From contig NZ_JABFHG010000003.1 of assembly GCF_013112485.1 (NCBI RefSeq), forward strand, positions 496,001 through 560,000: DNA of 64,000 bases. Reading direction: 5' to 3'. This document shows positions 18,901 through 25,921 of the stretch, piece after piece. Every line of letters begins with the position of its first letter. Position 1 is the stretch's first letter. A program made the translations under genes and the position numbers. The notes below the pieces were generated by a model. It ran no database searches and was not told the origin of the DNA. It was given only the letters and a program-made list of their open reading frames with translations. This DNA comes from Roseicella sp. DB1501 (GTDB lineage: Bacteria > Pseudomonadota > Alphaproteobacteria > Acetobacterales > Acetobacteraceae).

Positions 18901-20331
18901 GCTCGCCTGCAGCCGCGCCTGCCAGGATTGCGCCAGGGCGCGCAGGGCGCCGGCGCTGCGGGCCGAGAGCAGCAGCGGCGGCAGCGGGGCGGGCGTCTCC
19001 GCCACCGGCTTCGGCGCCGGCGCGGCGCCGAGCAGCACGCAGGCATTGGTGCCGCCGAAGCCGAAGCTGTTCACCCCGGCGACGGCGCGCTGGCGGTTCG
19101 GCAACGGCTCGAGGCTGGTGGCGACGCGCAGGCCGAGTCCGGCGAAGTCGATGGCCGGGTTCGGCGTCTCGTGGTGCAGCGAGGGCGGGATCCGGCCCTC
19201 CTGCAGCACCAGCATCGCCTTCAGCAGGCCGGCGATGCCGGAGGCCGGCTCGGTATGGCCGATATTGGTCTTCACCGAGCCGATCGGCAGCGCGGCGCCG
19301 CCGCGGCGGCGGCCGATGGCGTTGCCGATCGCCGTCGCCTCGATCGGGTCGCCGGCCGCGGTGCCGGTGCCATGCGCCTCGAAATAGCCGATGCGCGCGG
19401 GGTCGATTCCGGCCTCGGCCAGCACCTGCTCGAGCAGCGCCTGCTGCGCCGGCTGGCTGGGCAGCGAGATGCCCATGGTGCGGCCGGCGGCGTTGACGCC
19501 GCTCGCCAGGATCACGCCGCGGATCGCATCGCCATCCGCCAGGGCGGCGGCGAGCGGCTTCAGCAGGACCAGGCCGGCGCCCTCCGCCCGCACATAGCCG
19601 TCGGCGCGGGAATCGAAGGCGTGGCAGCGGCCACGGGGCGAGAGCATGCCGGCGCGGGCGAAGCCGATGAAGGGATAGGGCGAGAGCAGCAGGTTCACGC
19701 CGCCGGCCAGCGCGATGGGGGCGCGGCCGGCGCGCAGCGCCTCGCAGGCGAGGTGCAGGGCGACGAGGGAGGAGGAGCAGGCGGTGTCGATGGTCTGCAC
19801 CGGGCCGCGCAGGTCGAAGACGTTGCCGATGCGGTTGGCGAGGATCGACAGCGCGCCGCCGGTCATGAAGTAGCGGTCGGCGGCGGCAGCATCGGCCTGG
19901 CGCAGGTCGCCGAAATCGGTCAGCGAGCCGCCGACGAAGACGCCGGCCTGGCTGCCGGCGAGCGCGCCGGGAGCGAGGCCGGCATCCTCCATCGCCTCGG
20001 CCGCGACCTCGAGCAGCAGGCGCTGCTGCGGATCCATCTCGGCGGCCTCGCGCGGCGAGATGCCGAAGGCGCCGGGATCGAAGCCGGCGACGTCGCCGAG
20101 CGTGCCGGCAGCGAAGGTGTAGGACTTGCCCGGCTCGCCGCGCCGCGGATGCAGGAAGGCGGCCTGGGCGAAGCGGTCGGCCGGCACGCTGGTGACGGCA
20201 TCCCGCCCCTCGGCGAGCAGGCGCCAGTAGGCGGCGAGGTCCGGCGCGCCCGGCAGCCGGCAGGCGGCGCCGATGATGGCGATGGGCCCCGGGCCGCGCC
20301 GCGCCGCGCCGTTCGTCATGCCCGCGCTCAT
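12973..20331 (-). CDS. Highly reducing type I polyketide synthase (KS-AT-DH-MT-ER-KR-ACP)
   Basis: 2452 aa, one module. KS: DTACSSSLVAL (Cys near residue 183), EAHGTGTAAGDP and NIGHTEPASG. AT: GHSVGEVAA (Ser near 632). DH: HPLLGF and WLADHRLAG near 937. A methyltransferase-like segment has LRVLEVGAGPGPL near 1372. ER: GMECAGIVEAVG and VHGGAGAVG near 1872. KR: VVGGTGGFGLATARWL near 2072. ACP: LGLDSLGG (phosphopantetheine Ser near 2380). There is no terminal thioesterase. A single fully reducing module probably acts iteratively to give a saturated, maybe methyl-branched chain, released by the adjacent AOS. The start overlaps the glycosyltransferase stop (ATGA). Confidence 0.93.
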   Translation of the reverse strand: MSAGMTNGAARRGPGPIAIIGAACRLPGAPDLAAYWRLLAEGRDAVTSVPADRFAQAAFLHPRRGEPGKSYTFAAGTLGDVAGFDPGAFGISPREAAEMDPQQRLLLEVAAEAMEDAGLAPGALAGSQAGVFVGGSLTDFGDLRQADAAAADRYFMTGGALSILANRIGNVFDLRGPVQTIDTACSSSLVALHLACEALRAGRAPIALAGGVNLLLSPYPFIGFARAGMLSPRGRCHAFDSRADGYVRAEGAGLVLLKPLAAALADGDAIRGVILASGVNAAGRTMGISLPSQPAQQALLEQVLAEAGIDPARIGYFEAHGTGTAAGDPIEATAIGNAIGRRRGGAALPIGSVKTNIGHTEPASGIAGLLKAMLVLQEGRIPPSLHHETPNPAIDFAGLGLRVATSLEPLPNRQRAVAGVNSFGFGGTNACVLLGAAPAPKPVAETPAPLPPLLLSARSAGALRALAQSWQARLQASPAAALPMLLRGAARHRGPWPHRLALRGADPAGLAAGLAAWQAGEATQAPAPTAVQGQAAPGQGIAFVFSGNGAPFPGMGQAQLAANPAFAAAIAEADAALAPLLGWSVAARLAAGVTAEELAGSEVAQPLLFAMQLGIVAALAAEGIRPALCLGHSVGEVAAATVAGLLPLATAARLVTARSRHQATTRGEGRMAALGVSVEAARPVLAGLGAIAGRGVEIAAVNAPESLTVAGPAPLLARLAEAAAERHWSFVGLDLDYAFHSAAMDGLREGLLADLAGLAATRPGRPMISTVTGAPLAPEDCTADYWWRNLREPVQFRAGMERALAEGPCLFLEIGPNPVLQGYLRETLRAAEAEAAVLPSLSRRDPAPDPFPGIADRAWILGADPRSGPAFAGPAARRGLPHTPFDRQPTWYAPTTEAANAIGPVEEHPLLGFRHGAEPGEWTRHIDTALDPWLADHRLAGQAVLPAAAMWEMALAAIRSRHPEAPALELREAAIHQPLPLEAEQARELRARLDPAGRFTLESRRRLTPEPWTLHLEGELAVLPDLPPSGPPAPVHGMPLEGEAVRALALAAGLHYGPAFESLDHAVIDAGAGRAVVRLRGPVAAPADGPWLLHPARLDGALQGLVGLLAGQPAEAGSGLVPVRLSRLVCRRGAGPIESAEIRLTHRGERSAAAELLLRDALGTPVAVLEGCTLQRIRLPGRADAAEGAFHVALQPSLPLPGQDGARRPALAPSLEAARRQDAALDLGEASILLEGFSAAAAHAALSASPSGGPQARALLEELAKGGLAAPGPAGLRPVPDADLPPAVEIWRQVLLEQPALAADLAWVALAAERLPQALTDWQAPAEAALAADPPPQGAGQARLGVVLAEAVAAFANAWPAGLPLRVLEVGAGPGPLTARLAATLAASGRHVRFAAAALPGRPAPGLPAPAANLDYAAASWDPLGGEPPPLAADLVIGLAPGARLRAGPLLPEALRQAAAPGAALLLVEPLPGPLLDLCCGQDPSWWSAPGGASPLPGLEAWQAALAAAGWEEGSALTLAAAPWPAALLAARAPEGAAVLAAPTLRRIALFADAAMAGFRPALAAVLQGRGATVAQHDLAEAARTPPSALQGSLVVALAGGGTELAASLAALGRLAAAAEAAASGFRLVTRGGQQPERGQPGRGQHDPAAAALFALGRVLGNEHPALKPRRIDLDPGLPTEAAARRLAGELLAEGDGEAEVTLTRAARLVPRLQPGLPPPPPPAGPALLRIRQPGQLGTLHWAPLDLPAPGRGEVALRIEAAGLNFRDLMWAQGLLPEEALLPGFAGPGLGMECAGIVEAVGEGVPFRPGDRVFGVAPRALATHAVTRAEALAPLPAGIEAGAAATVPVAFMTAVHALEELARIEPGERVLVHGGAGAVGLAALQVALGAGARVAATAGSPAKRAFLRAAGAELVLDSRDPGFADALRGHWPDGVDVVLNSLAGEAMERSMALLRPFGRFLELGKRDFAENRRVALRPMRRNVTWFAVDVDELPRARPALASRLLRSIADRLEQGRFRPLPATEHAAAEVESAFRTLQASGHIGKLVVRPPAPAALPRRVRPLRDAARGTVVVVGGTGGFGLATARWLAAQGVRHLALLSRRGAATPGLEAAMHEMAAQGAAVTPVACDATNPAALAAALRGIRAGLPPIRGVVHAAASMADGAAAAMEPARVAEVLAAKLAVAESLDALTAEDPLALFLMFGSAVVAVGNPGQGAYVAANAGLEAIARRRRAAGRPAQVVAWGPIADAGMLAGEAATAAILARRLGATPLPAAEALATLPALLEAGSAPGPAVLGHARLAWGEARAALAILDEPCFAAVRGAAAPAGDAADLKARLRAAPEAEALGLLREALSTELGRILRLPPGAVPAEAPLSGLGLDSLGGMELRLGLEQRLGMPVPLSAVTDTLTVDSLARRLAGSLRNAQASEEAAVEAMLAAHEPPAPAEPAVRAA

Positions 20332-21608
20332 GCTGGCGTGGCGCCGGCGAGGGAGGGCTCGCCGCGAGGGCGCCGCGGGGACTCGGGGAGCATCGGCTCC
20401 GCCTCTGCGGTCACATGCGCAAGCAAGGCGTCCACCTCATCGAAATGCGCGCTCCAGCTCGGCGCCGTCCAGCCCGGCAGGCGGGCGAGCTGGGCGGCGC
20501 GGGCGGGGCTGTCGGGCTCGGCGTAGTCGAGGATGGCGCGGCGCCAGCCGGGGCCGTCGAGCGGGTCGAGATAGTCGGGCACGGCGCCGCCGACCTCGCG
20601 CAGCGCCGGAAGGTCGCTGCAGAGAACGGGCACGCCGAGGGCGAGCGCCTCGGCGACCGGCAGGCCAAAGCCCTCGGCGAAGCTCGGGAAGAGCAGGGCG
20701 CGGGCGCCGGCGAGCAGCGCCGTCATCTCGGCATCCGGCACCGCGCCGAGCTCGCGCACCGGGCCGCGCAGCGCGGTGCAGCGCTCGAGCAGGTCGAGCA
20801 CGTTCTCGTTCTCCCAGCCACGGCGGCCGCAGAGCAGCAGGCGCGGGCCGCGGCGGCCCTCGGCGGCGAAGTCGCGCCAGAGATGCAGCAGTAGCTGATG
20901 GTTCTTCCGCGGCTCGACGGTGCCGATGCAGACGAAATAGGGCTCGGTCGGCAGGGCGGGTGCCGGGGCGCGCATCGCCCGCGTGCCGAGCGGCGCGATG
21001 GCGATCGGCGGCACGCGGCCATGCGCGGCGAGATGGTCGAGCAGCACGGATTCGGTGGCCGCCGAATTCACGATGATGCCGTCCGCGAGCGCCGCGGTGT
21101 TGGCGATGCGCGCGGCGTGCCGGGCGATCTGCGGCACCCGCGTGTATTCCGGATGGGTGAGCGGGATCAGGTCGTGGATCAGCGGCACGAAGCGCGCCCC
21201 GGCCTGGCGCAGTGCCGCGATCGGCGCGCGCTGGTCGAGCGCGTGATGCGAGACGAGCAGGAAGACGGCGCCCGGATGGCGGCGCAGCCGCGCGCGCAGC
21301 GCGAGTCGGCCGCCGCCGCGGGCAAGCCGGCCCTGCAGCGACAGGGCGATGCGCTGCGCCCGGCGCAGGCCGCGGCGCTGCGGCGTGCCACGGTCCCAGA
21401 CCTCGTCGAGGGCGTCGAGCAGGGCGGCCACGCCCTCCCGCGGCAGGGCGGCGAAATGCCCCCAGACGCTCTGGGCGGTGAAGGTGCAGTCCTCGGCCGG
21501 CCGCGCCAGCCAGCGGCGGGCATAGGCGTATTCCACCCGTTCGATGCCGGAGGGAGAAGTGCGATGCACGCAGAGCAGAAGACGCGAAACGTCGAGGAGG
21601 ACGTGCAC
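20328..21608 (-). CDS. GT4-family glycosyltransferase
   Basis: About 426 aa if started at GTG 21608 (VHVLLDVSRLL); the frame is open to an ATG at 21728, but that extension looks non-coding. The C-terminal half has GTVEPRKNHQLLL, FPSFAEGFGLPVAEALA and VPVLCSDLPALREVGG, the nucleotide-sugar site of GT-B, family GT4 enzymes with the EX7E-type pair. First gene of the polyketide operon; it overlaps the PKS start. It likely adds a sugar to the polyketide-derived product or to a capsule repeat. Confidence 0.85.
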   Translation of the reverse strand: MHVLLDVSRLLLCVHRTSPSGIERVEYAYARRWLARPAEDCTFTAQSVWGHFAALPREGVAALLDALDEVWDRGTPQRRGLRRAQRIALSLQGRLARGGGRLALRARLRRHPGAVFLLVSHHALDQRAPIAALRQAGARFVPLIHDLIPLTHPEYTRVPQIARHAARIANTAALADGIIVNSAATESVLLDHLAAHGRVPPIAIAPLGTRAMRAPAPALPTEPYFVCIGTVEPRKNHQLLLHLWRDFAAEGRRGPRLLLCGRRGWENENVLDLLERCTALRGPVRELGAVPDAEMTALLAGARALLFPSFAEGFGLPVAEALALGVPVLCSDLPALREVGGAVPDYLDPLDGPGWRRAILDYAEPDSPARAAQLARLPGWTAPSWSAHFDEVDALLAHVTAEAEPMLPESPRRPRGEPSLAGATPA

Positions 21609-21856
21609 GGGGGCCCCATTCGCTGTGCCGGACGGCGCTGCACGGGCGAGGCGCCCCGGTGGTCCGGCCAGCCGCCCGAGGTTTCGGGAGGCCGTGTCCG
21701 GCAGGGCCGATCGATCGGGATGCCTCATCGGATTTCTTGCTGAACTGTAACGGAATTGTCAACCAGATGGAGAAATGCCGCCCTTTGGTTGATGGTCATT
21801 TGACACGCGCCGGCCCCGGCCCATCCTGGCCGGCGCGCGAGCGGGAGAGAGGGTGC

Positions 21857-22288
21857 ATGGGCGTGTGGAAGCGGGCGATGCCGCCGGAGCAATATGCCGC
21901 GACGCATGCGGGGACGCTGCCGAGCCTGCTCGGCATCCGGTTTGTCGAATGGGGCGAGGATTTCGCCCGCGCCACGATGCCGGTCGACGAACGCCACATC
22001 CAGCCGGCCGGCATCCTGCACGGGGGCGCCAGCGTGGTGCTGGCGGAGACGATCGGCTCGACCTGCGGCGTGCTGGCGCTGGAGGAGGGATGGACCGTGG
22101 TGGGGCTGGAGGTGAACGCCAACCACCTGGCGCCGGTGCACAAGGGCGACGTGGTGGAGGCGCTGTGCCGGCCGCTGCAGCTCGGCAGCAGCGTGCAGGT
22201 CTGGCACATCGAGATCCGCCGCGGCGATGGCCGGCTGAGCTGCGTCTCCCGCCTCACCACCGTGGTGCGGAAGCTGCGTGCCGGGTGA
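21857..22288 (+). CDS. Hotdog-fold thioesterase (PaaI/YdiI type)
   Basis: 143 aa from ATG 21857. RHIQPAGILHGGASVVLAETIGS is the hotdog signature; the E in the AET helix is the usual catalytic acid in the PaaI/MenI (YdiI) branch. It hydrolyses a CoA or ACP thioester; the substrate is unknown. It is divergent from the polyketide operon and could supply a missing thioesterase activity in trans, but equally may be ordinary metabolism. Confidence 0.85.
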   Translation: MGVWKRAMPPEQYAATHAGTLPSLLGIRFVEWGEDFARATMPVDERHIQPAGILHGGASVVLAETIGSTCGVLALEEGWTVVGLEVNANHLAPVHKGDVVEALCRPLQLGSSVQVWHIEIRRGDGRLSCVSRLTTVVRKLRAG

Positions 22289-22468
22289 GGGGAGGCGACG
22301 GGGGGCTGGGGCGTGCCGTGGCGGGCGGGGGCAGGCCATACCGGCTCCTCATCCGCGGCCGGCATCCTGCCCCGCGTCTCGAGGGAGAGGTTGCGTTAGA
22401 AATGCTTACTGGCAGGTTGCCCTGCTGCCAGGGGGCGTGTCCGGCCTCGGGCGCCCGACGTGAAGGGG

Positions 22469-22496
22469 TTGCGCGGCGGGGGGCGAGCCGTTAGAC
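22469..22496 (+). promoter_or_regulatory. Candidate promoter of the tRNA-Thr locus
   Basis: TTGCGC (22469-22474) and TTAGAC (22491-22496) with a 16-bp spacer sit 24 bp before the first tRNA-like copy at 22520. The promoter therefore precedes the partial copy, not the intact gene. Confidence 0.4.
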
Positions 22497-22519
22497 AGCG
22501 CGGGCTTCCGGGCCGGTCC

Positions 22520-22556
<37 letters not shown>

Positions 22557-22663
22557 CAAAGTGCTCTACGGTTGGGTTCCGCTAGGCGGTCGAATGGGTT
22601 AGAAGCCTACGTGTGTCGGATATCCTCTCTGGAAAGAGAGACTACGAAAGGTCGTATCGGTAC

Positions 22664-22946
22664 GCTGCCGTAGCTCAGTGGTAGAGCACTCCCTTGGTAT
22701 CATTGCCTCGCCCGGCGGAAACGCCGGGACGTAAACCGCCCAAAGTCGGGGAAACCTTCCGGCGCGAGCCGATGGCAATCCCGAGCCAAGCCCCGAAAGG
22801 GGAAGGTGTAGAGACTAGACGGGTGGCACCTAAAGGCTTCGGCCCACGGTGAAGGGATAGTCCAGACCACGAACCCGAAAGGGGCGACGAAAGTCGAAGT
22901 GGTTTGAAGGGAGAGGTCGAGAGTTCAATCCTCTCTGGCAGCACCA
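22664..22946 (+). tRNA. tRNA-Thr(GGU) interrupted by a group I intron
   Basis: Exon 1 is 22664-22698 and exon 2 is 22907-22946. Joined they give a normal 75-nt tRNA: acceptor GCTGCCG/TGGCAGC, D-stem GCTC/GAGC, anticodon stem CTCCC/GGGAG with loop TTGGTAA (anticodon GGT), T-stem GAGAG/CTCTC and an encoded CCA. The intron lies between U36 and A37, the position used by the tRNA-Arg(CCU) and tRNA-Ile(CAU) group I introns. The 3' end is also the apparent junction with the mobile element: the integrase operon begins right after it. Confidence 0.93.
22699..22906 (+). ncRNA. Group I self-splicing intron (IC3, Azoarcus-like)
   Basis: 208 nt with no ORF. The exon ends in U and the intron ends in G, as required. 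IGS: GCC at 22705-22707 pairs with GGU of the exon (G-C, G-C, U.G). P2 is CCCGGCG-GAAA-CGCCGGG (22711-22728). The core has GAGCCAAGC, GGTGTAGAGACTAGACGG (P7 5' strand AGACTA at 22812), a CACCTAA joining segment and GATAGTCC (P7 3' strand), then GGCGACGAAAGTC (P9-like). Nearly every core block matches the Azoarcus tRNA-Ile ribozyme, so splicing activity is expected. Confidence 0.93.
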
Positions 22947-23938
22947 TCGCCCGCCTCACGATCCTTCAGCACGATCTCCACGCGCCTGTTCTGTGCCTCG
23001 GCGACATTGGGCCGAGTCGGAATGAGCAGCCGGCGCGCGCCGTATGCCGCGACCCGGATGCGATCTTCGGGAACGCCTTGCGCTTTGAACTCGGCGACAA
23101 CCGCATTAGCGCGTGCTTCACTGAGCGCCTGTGCTCCGCGACGACCTTCGCGGGTGTCGGTGTGGCCCGCGATGTCGATCACTGCGCCGGGAATCCTTGA
23201 CCAATTTTGGGCAGCCTCGGCGATGATCTCTTTCGCGCGGCTCGTTAGAATGGCCGAATTTGAATCGAAGAAGACCAGATAAGTTCGCGCCGGAGGGCGA
23301 GGACTGACTGGCGCGGCGATCGGCGGCATGGGCGCTGGTTCACGTTCGATCGGTGGCCAGGGTGTGCCAGACTGAAGGGCACGCTGCAGAAGTTCACCCA
23401 TTCTATTACCGAACAGATAGGACCTTAAAAGGTCTTCCGAAGCGTCTTCCTTCCCCAGATATTTTCGAATTGCGCTCACTGCCGCCGCTGCACGCCGTTG
23501 ACAGGCTTCCGAAAAATCATTTTGGCATGGCCCAAACTGCTGCTCGATCTCTTGGAAGCGCTCCAAGCTTGCCTTGTCAAAAAGCATAGCCATCTTCAAG
23601 TTATCTACGTAAGACTGTAAAATGCCAACTTCTGGGTCTCCAGGCTTTAACTGTAGTGAATCAAAAACTGCTTGGGTGCGCAGCGTTCGTTCGGCCTGTT
23701 CCGCCTGATCCCGAGCGCTTCGACGAACTGCCTCGACCTGCTCCTGGGCGTTCCGTCTGACAGCTTCGTTCTGGTCTTTTTGAGACGAAAAATTCAGGTA
23801 ACCAATAGCGCCAGCCAGCCCGATCCCGGCAACGAGTTTGCCGATGATATCGGCCTTGTCCCACCCATCCTTCTTTTTCACATCGTGATCCCGCCCAGTA
23901 GGTTTGGGAGGCCGGCGCGCGATCTCAAACCACGACAT
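22925..23938 (-). CDS. OmpA-family peptidoglycan-binding protein
   Basis: 337 aa. One transmembrane anchor (residues ~30-47), an Ala/Arg/Gln/Glu-rich coiled coil (~50-90), then a C-terminal OmpA domain: VFFDSNSAILTSRAKEII, IDIAGHTDTREG and LSEARANAVVAEF, ending NRRVEIVLK. It should sit in the inner membrane with the domain in the periplasm gripping peptidoglycan. Its last codons and stop are read from the strand opposite the tRNA-Thr 3' end (22925-22946), so the gene end was probably shaped by integration. TGATG overlap with the upstream nuclease gene. Confidence 0.83.
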   Translation of the reverse strand: MSWFEIARRPPKPTGRDHDVKKKDGWDKADIIGKLVAGIGLAGAIGYLNFSSQKDQNEAVRRNAQEQVEAVRRSARDQAEQAERTLRTQAVFDSLQLKPGDPEVGILQSYVDNLKMAMLFDKASLERFQEIEQQFGPCQNDFSEACQRRAAAAVSAIRKYLGKEDASEDLLRSYLFGNRMGELLQRALQSGTPWPPIEREPAPMPPIAAPVSPRPPARTYLVFFDSNSAILTSRAKEIIAEAAQNWSRIPGAVIDIAGHTDTREGRRGAQALSEARANAVVAEFKAQGVPEDRIRVAAYGARRLLIPTRPNVAEAQNRRVEIVLKDREAGDGAARED

Positions 23939-24366
23939 CAGCCAAGCACCTGCTCGATCCGCACCAGCTCATAGTCCGTCGCCCAGCGGATCAGCTTGCT
24001 GTTCCCGTTCCTGGTCGGCTCATAGCGCAGCGACATCATCCCGATCCCTGGCGGCACGGCATAGAACCTCTCGCCGGCTGGATAATGGGCGACGATGACG
24101 TCGCAGTCCGTGTTCGAGAGCTGCTTGACCCGCTTTCCCCGGCCGACCATCGAATAGCCGGGGACGACGATGGTCCCGTTGGGCTTGCCATGAAACAGGC
24201 CGATCCTGGCCGTCTTGACCTGGATGCGGCTGTACCGGCCTTCCCAGTGCGCCACCATGTCGAAGCTGTGGTCGTGGCCCACCGGGACCAGCACGGCGGC
24301 GCCAAGCTCGATCAGGCGGCGCTGGACTGCCAGCTCCGACATCAGGCCGCGCTGGGTGGTCTTCAC
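23938..24366 (-). CDS. PD-(D/E)XK nuclease of the I-Ssp6803I-like family
   Basis: 142 aa from GTG 24366, overlapping the integrase stop (GTGA). LMSELAVQRRLIELG (Glu11), HDHSFDMVAHWEG (Asp36) and YSRIQVKTA (Gln49, Lys51) give the E...D...QxK arrangement of the small PD-(D/E)XK group that includes I-Ssp6803I, the homing endonuclease of a cyanobacterial tRNA-fMet group I intron. Members also occur in phages and mobile islands as single genes. Here it is cotranscribed with the integrase about 1 kb from a tRNA group I intron, but is not inside it. It could be a homing nuclease acting in trans or an element-transfer nuclease. Confidence 0.72.
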   Translation of the reverse strand: MKTTQRGLMSELAVQRRLIELGAAVLVPVGHDHSFDMVAHWEGRYSRIQVKTARIGLFHGKPNGTIVVPGYSMVGRGKRVKQLSNTDCDVIVAHYPAGERFYAVPPGIGMMSLRYEPTRNGNSKLIRWATDYELVRIEQVLG

Positions 24367-25469
24367 CGCATGCGCCGCACCCGGATCTTCGCTTCGCCTA
24401 CCGGCTGGGCGATCCGTCCGATGGCCGAGGTCGCCGCGACCAGGGCATCCGGGGAGTAATGGCCGTACACCTTCTGGATCATGGTGACATCGCTATGACC
24501 GAGGATGCCGGCGATCTCCCACATCGGCACCCTGGCCTGCGCCATCCAGGTTGCGGCGGTGTGGCGGAGGGTATGCGGGGTCACATTCTCCAGCCCGGCC
24601 CGGCGGCAGGCAGCGCGAAAGCCGGTCTTGATGCTCTTCACCGGCGCGCCGGCGAACTCGACGACATAGTCGGATTGGGCGAGTTCGCGTGCCGCCAGCA
24701 GGGTCGCCGTCAGTTCCGGCGATATCGGGACACCGCGCGCCCGGCCTTTCCGGCCCGCCCCGGCGCCATAGTCGATCCTGCCATTCTCGAGATCGACCCG
24801 GGTCCAGGTCAGGCCGAGGATCGCCCCAGACCGTGCCCCGGTGTGGAGACCGAGGGTGACGAACACCCGGATATGGAAGTCGCCGCAGGCTTCGATCAGG
24901 CGGGCGGCCTCGTCCCGCGACAGCCAGCGGTCGCGCGGGGCCACGGACGCCGGGACCTCGACATAGGGGACATCGGCGATCCACTTCTCGTTCTTCGCCC
25001 AGCGCAAAGCGGTCCGGAGGAGGCCGAGCTCGCGGATGATCGTGCCGTCCTGCACCGGCTTCCTCCGCCTGGCGCCCGCCGGGCCGACCTCAAAGCCTTC
25101 CTCGCGCCGCTGGCGGGTGTACTGCCTGCAAATGTCGCGGGTCAGGAGATCGGGGATCAGGTCGCCGAGGTGACGCTTAAGGGCGACCGTTGCGAAGCCA
25201 AGGCTTTCCGGCGCGGCGAGCGGTCGCTCCAGGTTCTGGGCCCGGTCGGCCTGATAGCCGTTGAGGATTTCGGCGATGGTCGGGACATCCGGCGCCTGCG
25301 GCTTGCCCCAGCCGGCCTCGAAGGCCGCTAACGCCTTTCTCGCTTCATGCTCATCGCCTGTGCCCGTCGAAACACGGTGAGCGCGTCCTTCCCACCAGAA
25401 CTCGATGCTGTAGGCGGCGTAGCGCTTGATGAGCTTAAAGCTGGGGCGGGCGAGCTTGGAGCGTGCCAT
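24363..25469 (-). CDS. Tyrosine recombinase (integrase)
   Basis: 368 aa. N-terminal SAM-like and arm-binding region, then a catalytic domain with Arg in LHTGARSGAILGL, the HTLRHTAATWM box (His-x-x-Arg), His in ILGHSDVTM and the nucleophile Tyr in QKVYGHYSPD. All catalytic residues are present. It would cut and rejoin at the tRNA-Thr 3' end to integrate or excise the element. The start overlaps the preceding excisionase-like gene by about 140 bp; the stop overlaps the nuclease gene. Confidence 0.92.
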   Translation of the reverse strand: MARSKLARPSFKLIKRYAAYSIEFWWEGRAHRVSTGTGDEHEARKALAAFEAGWGKPQAPDVPTIAEILNGYQADRAQNLERPLAAPESLGFATVALKRHLGDLIPDLLTRDICRQYTRQRREEGFEVGPAGARRRKPVQDGTIIRELGLLRTALRWAKNEKWIADVPYVEVPASVAPRDRWLSRDEAARLIEACGDFHIRVFVTLGLHTGARSGAILGLTWTRVDLENGRIDYGAGAGRKGRARGVPISPELTATLLAARELAQSDYVVEFAGAPVKSIKTGFRAACRRAGLENVTPHTLRHTAATWMAQARVPMWEIAGILGHSDVTMIQKVYGHYSPDALVAATSAIGRIAQPVGEAKIRVRRMR

Positions 25470-25636
25470 TGTGCGGCCTCGTAAGCCTCGACATCCTCGC
25501 GGCGGATGCGGATGGCCGATCCGATCCGCAGATGACCCAGCCGCCCGGACGCAATGAGATTGTAGACGTGAGTCTGGCTGACCGACCAGCGAAGGGCCAG
25601 ACTCGAAACCGTGAAGTGGGCGGCTGGGGTCGTCAT
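25328..25636 (-). CDS. AlpA/excisionase-like helix-turn-helix protein
   Basis: 102 aa. FTVSSLALRWSVSQTHVYNLIASGRLGHLRIGSAIRIRREDVEAY is the MerR-type winged helix-turn-helix seen in excisionases and AlpA regulators. The Ser/Ala/Pro-rich C-terminal third overlaps the integrase start in another frame. Likely sets the direction of recombination or controls int expression. Confidence 0.75.
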   Translation of the reverse strand: MTTPAAHFTVSSLALRWSVSQTHVYNLIASGRLGHLRIGSAIRIRREDVEAYEAAQWHAPSSPAPALSSSSATPPTASSSGGKDALTVFRRAQAMSMKRERR

Positions 25637-25637
25637 G

Positions 25638-25862
25638 TTACGACACCTTGGCGCAGTTCACCTCGGCTTGCAGCGCGACCAGGTGCGCCATGTGCAGGAA
25701 GTCGACGACCTTCAGATGGTCCGGCGTCGTGGTGTGGAGGGCGTGCACCTGAAAGGCGTGGCCGATCAGCAGATGCAGCACTGTGCGTACGTCGGCGCGA
25801 TCTGCCGCAGCCTTATGGATGAGATCGATCAGATCGTCTTCGAACATCTCGTTGGCGTCCAT
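25638..25862 (-). CDS. Hypothetical protein
   Basis: 74 aa, one base upstream of the excisionase-like gene and in the same direction. Predicted mostly helical with acidic N-terminus (MDANEMFEDDLIDLIH) and a His-rich centre. No known motif; the operon position suggests a role in integration control. Confidence 0.5.
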   Translation of the reverse strand: MDANEMFEDDLIDLIHKAAADRADVRTVLHLLIGHAFQVHALHTTTPDHLKVVDFLHMAHLVALQAEVNCAKVS

Positions 25863-25921
25863 CGTAGCCTCCTTCCAATGCGTGGAAGTCTAACCACTCC
25901 CTCTCAGACATAGCCTGGACA

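Noticed and set aside
13015-20526. A 2503-residue open frame opposite the polyketide synthase
   Set aside because: It is antisense to clear KS/AT/DH/ER/KR/ACP motifs, is made of Arg/Gly/Gln/His-rich low-complexity sequence and has no domain. High GC leaves antisense frames without stops.
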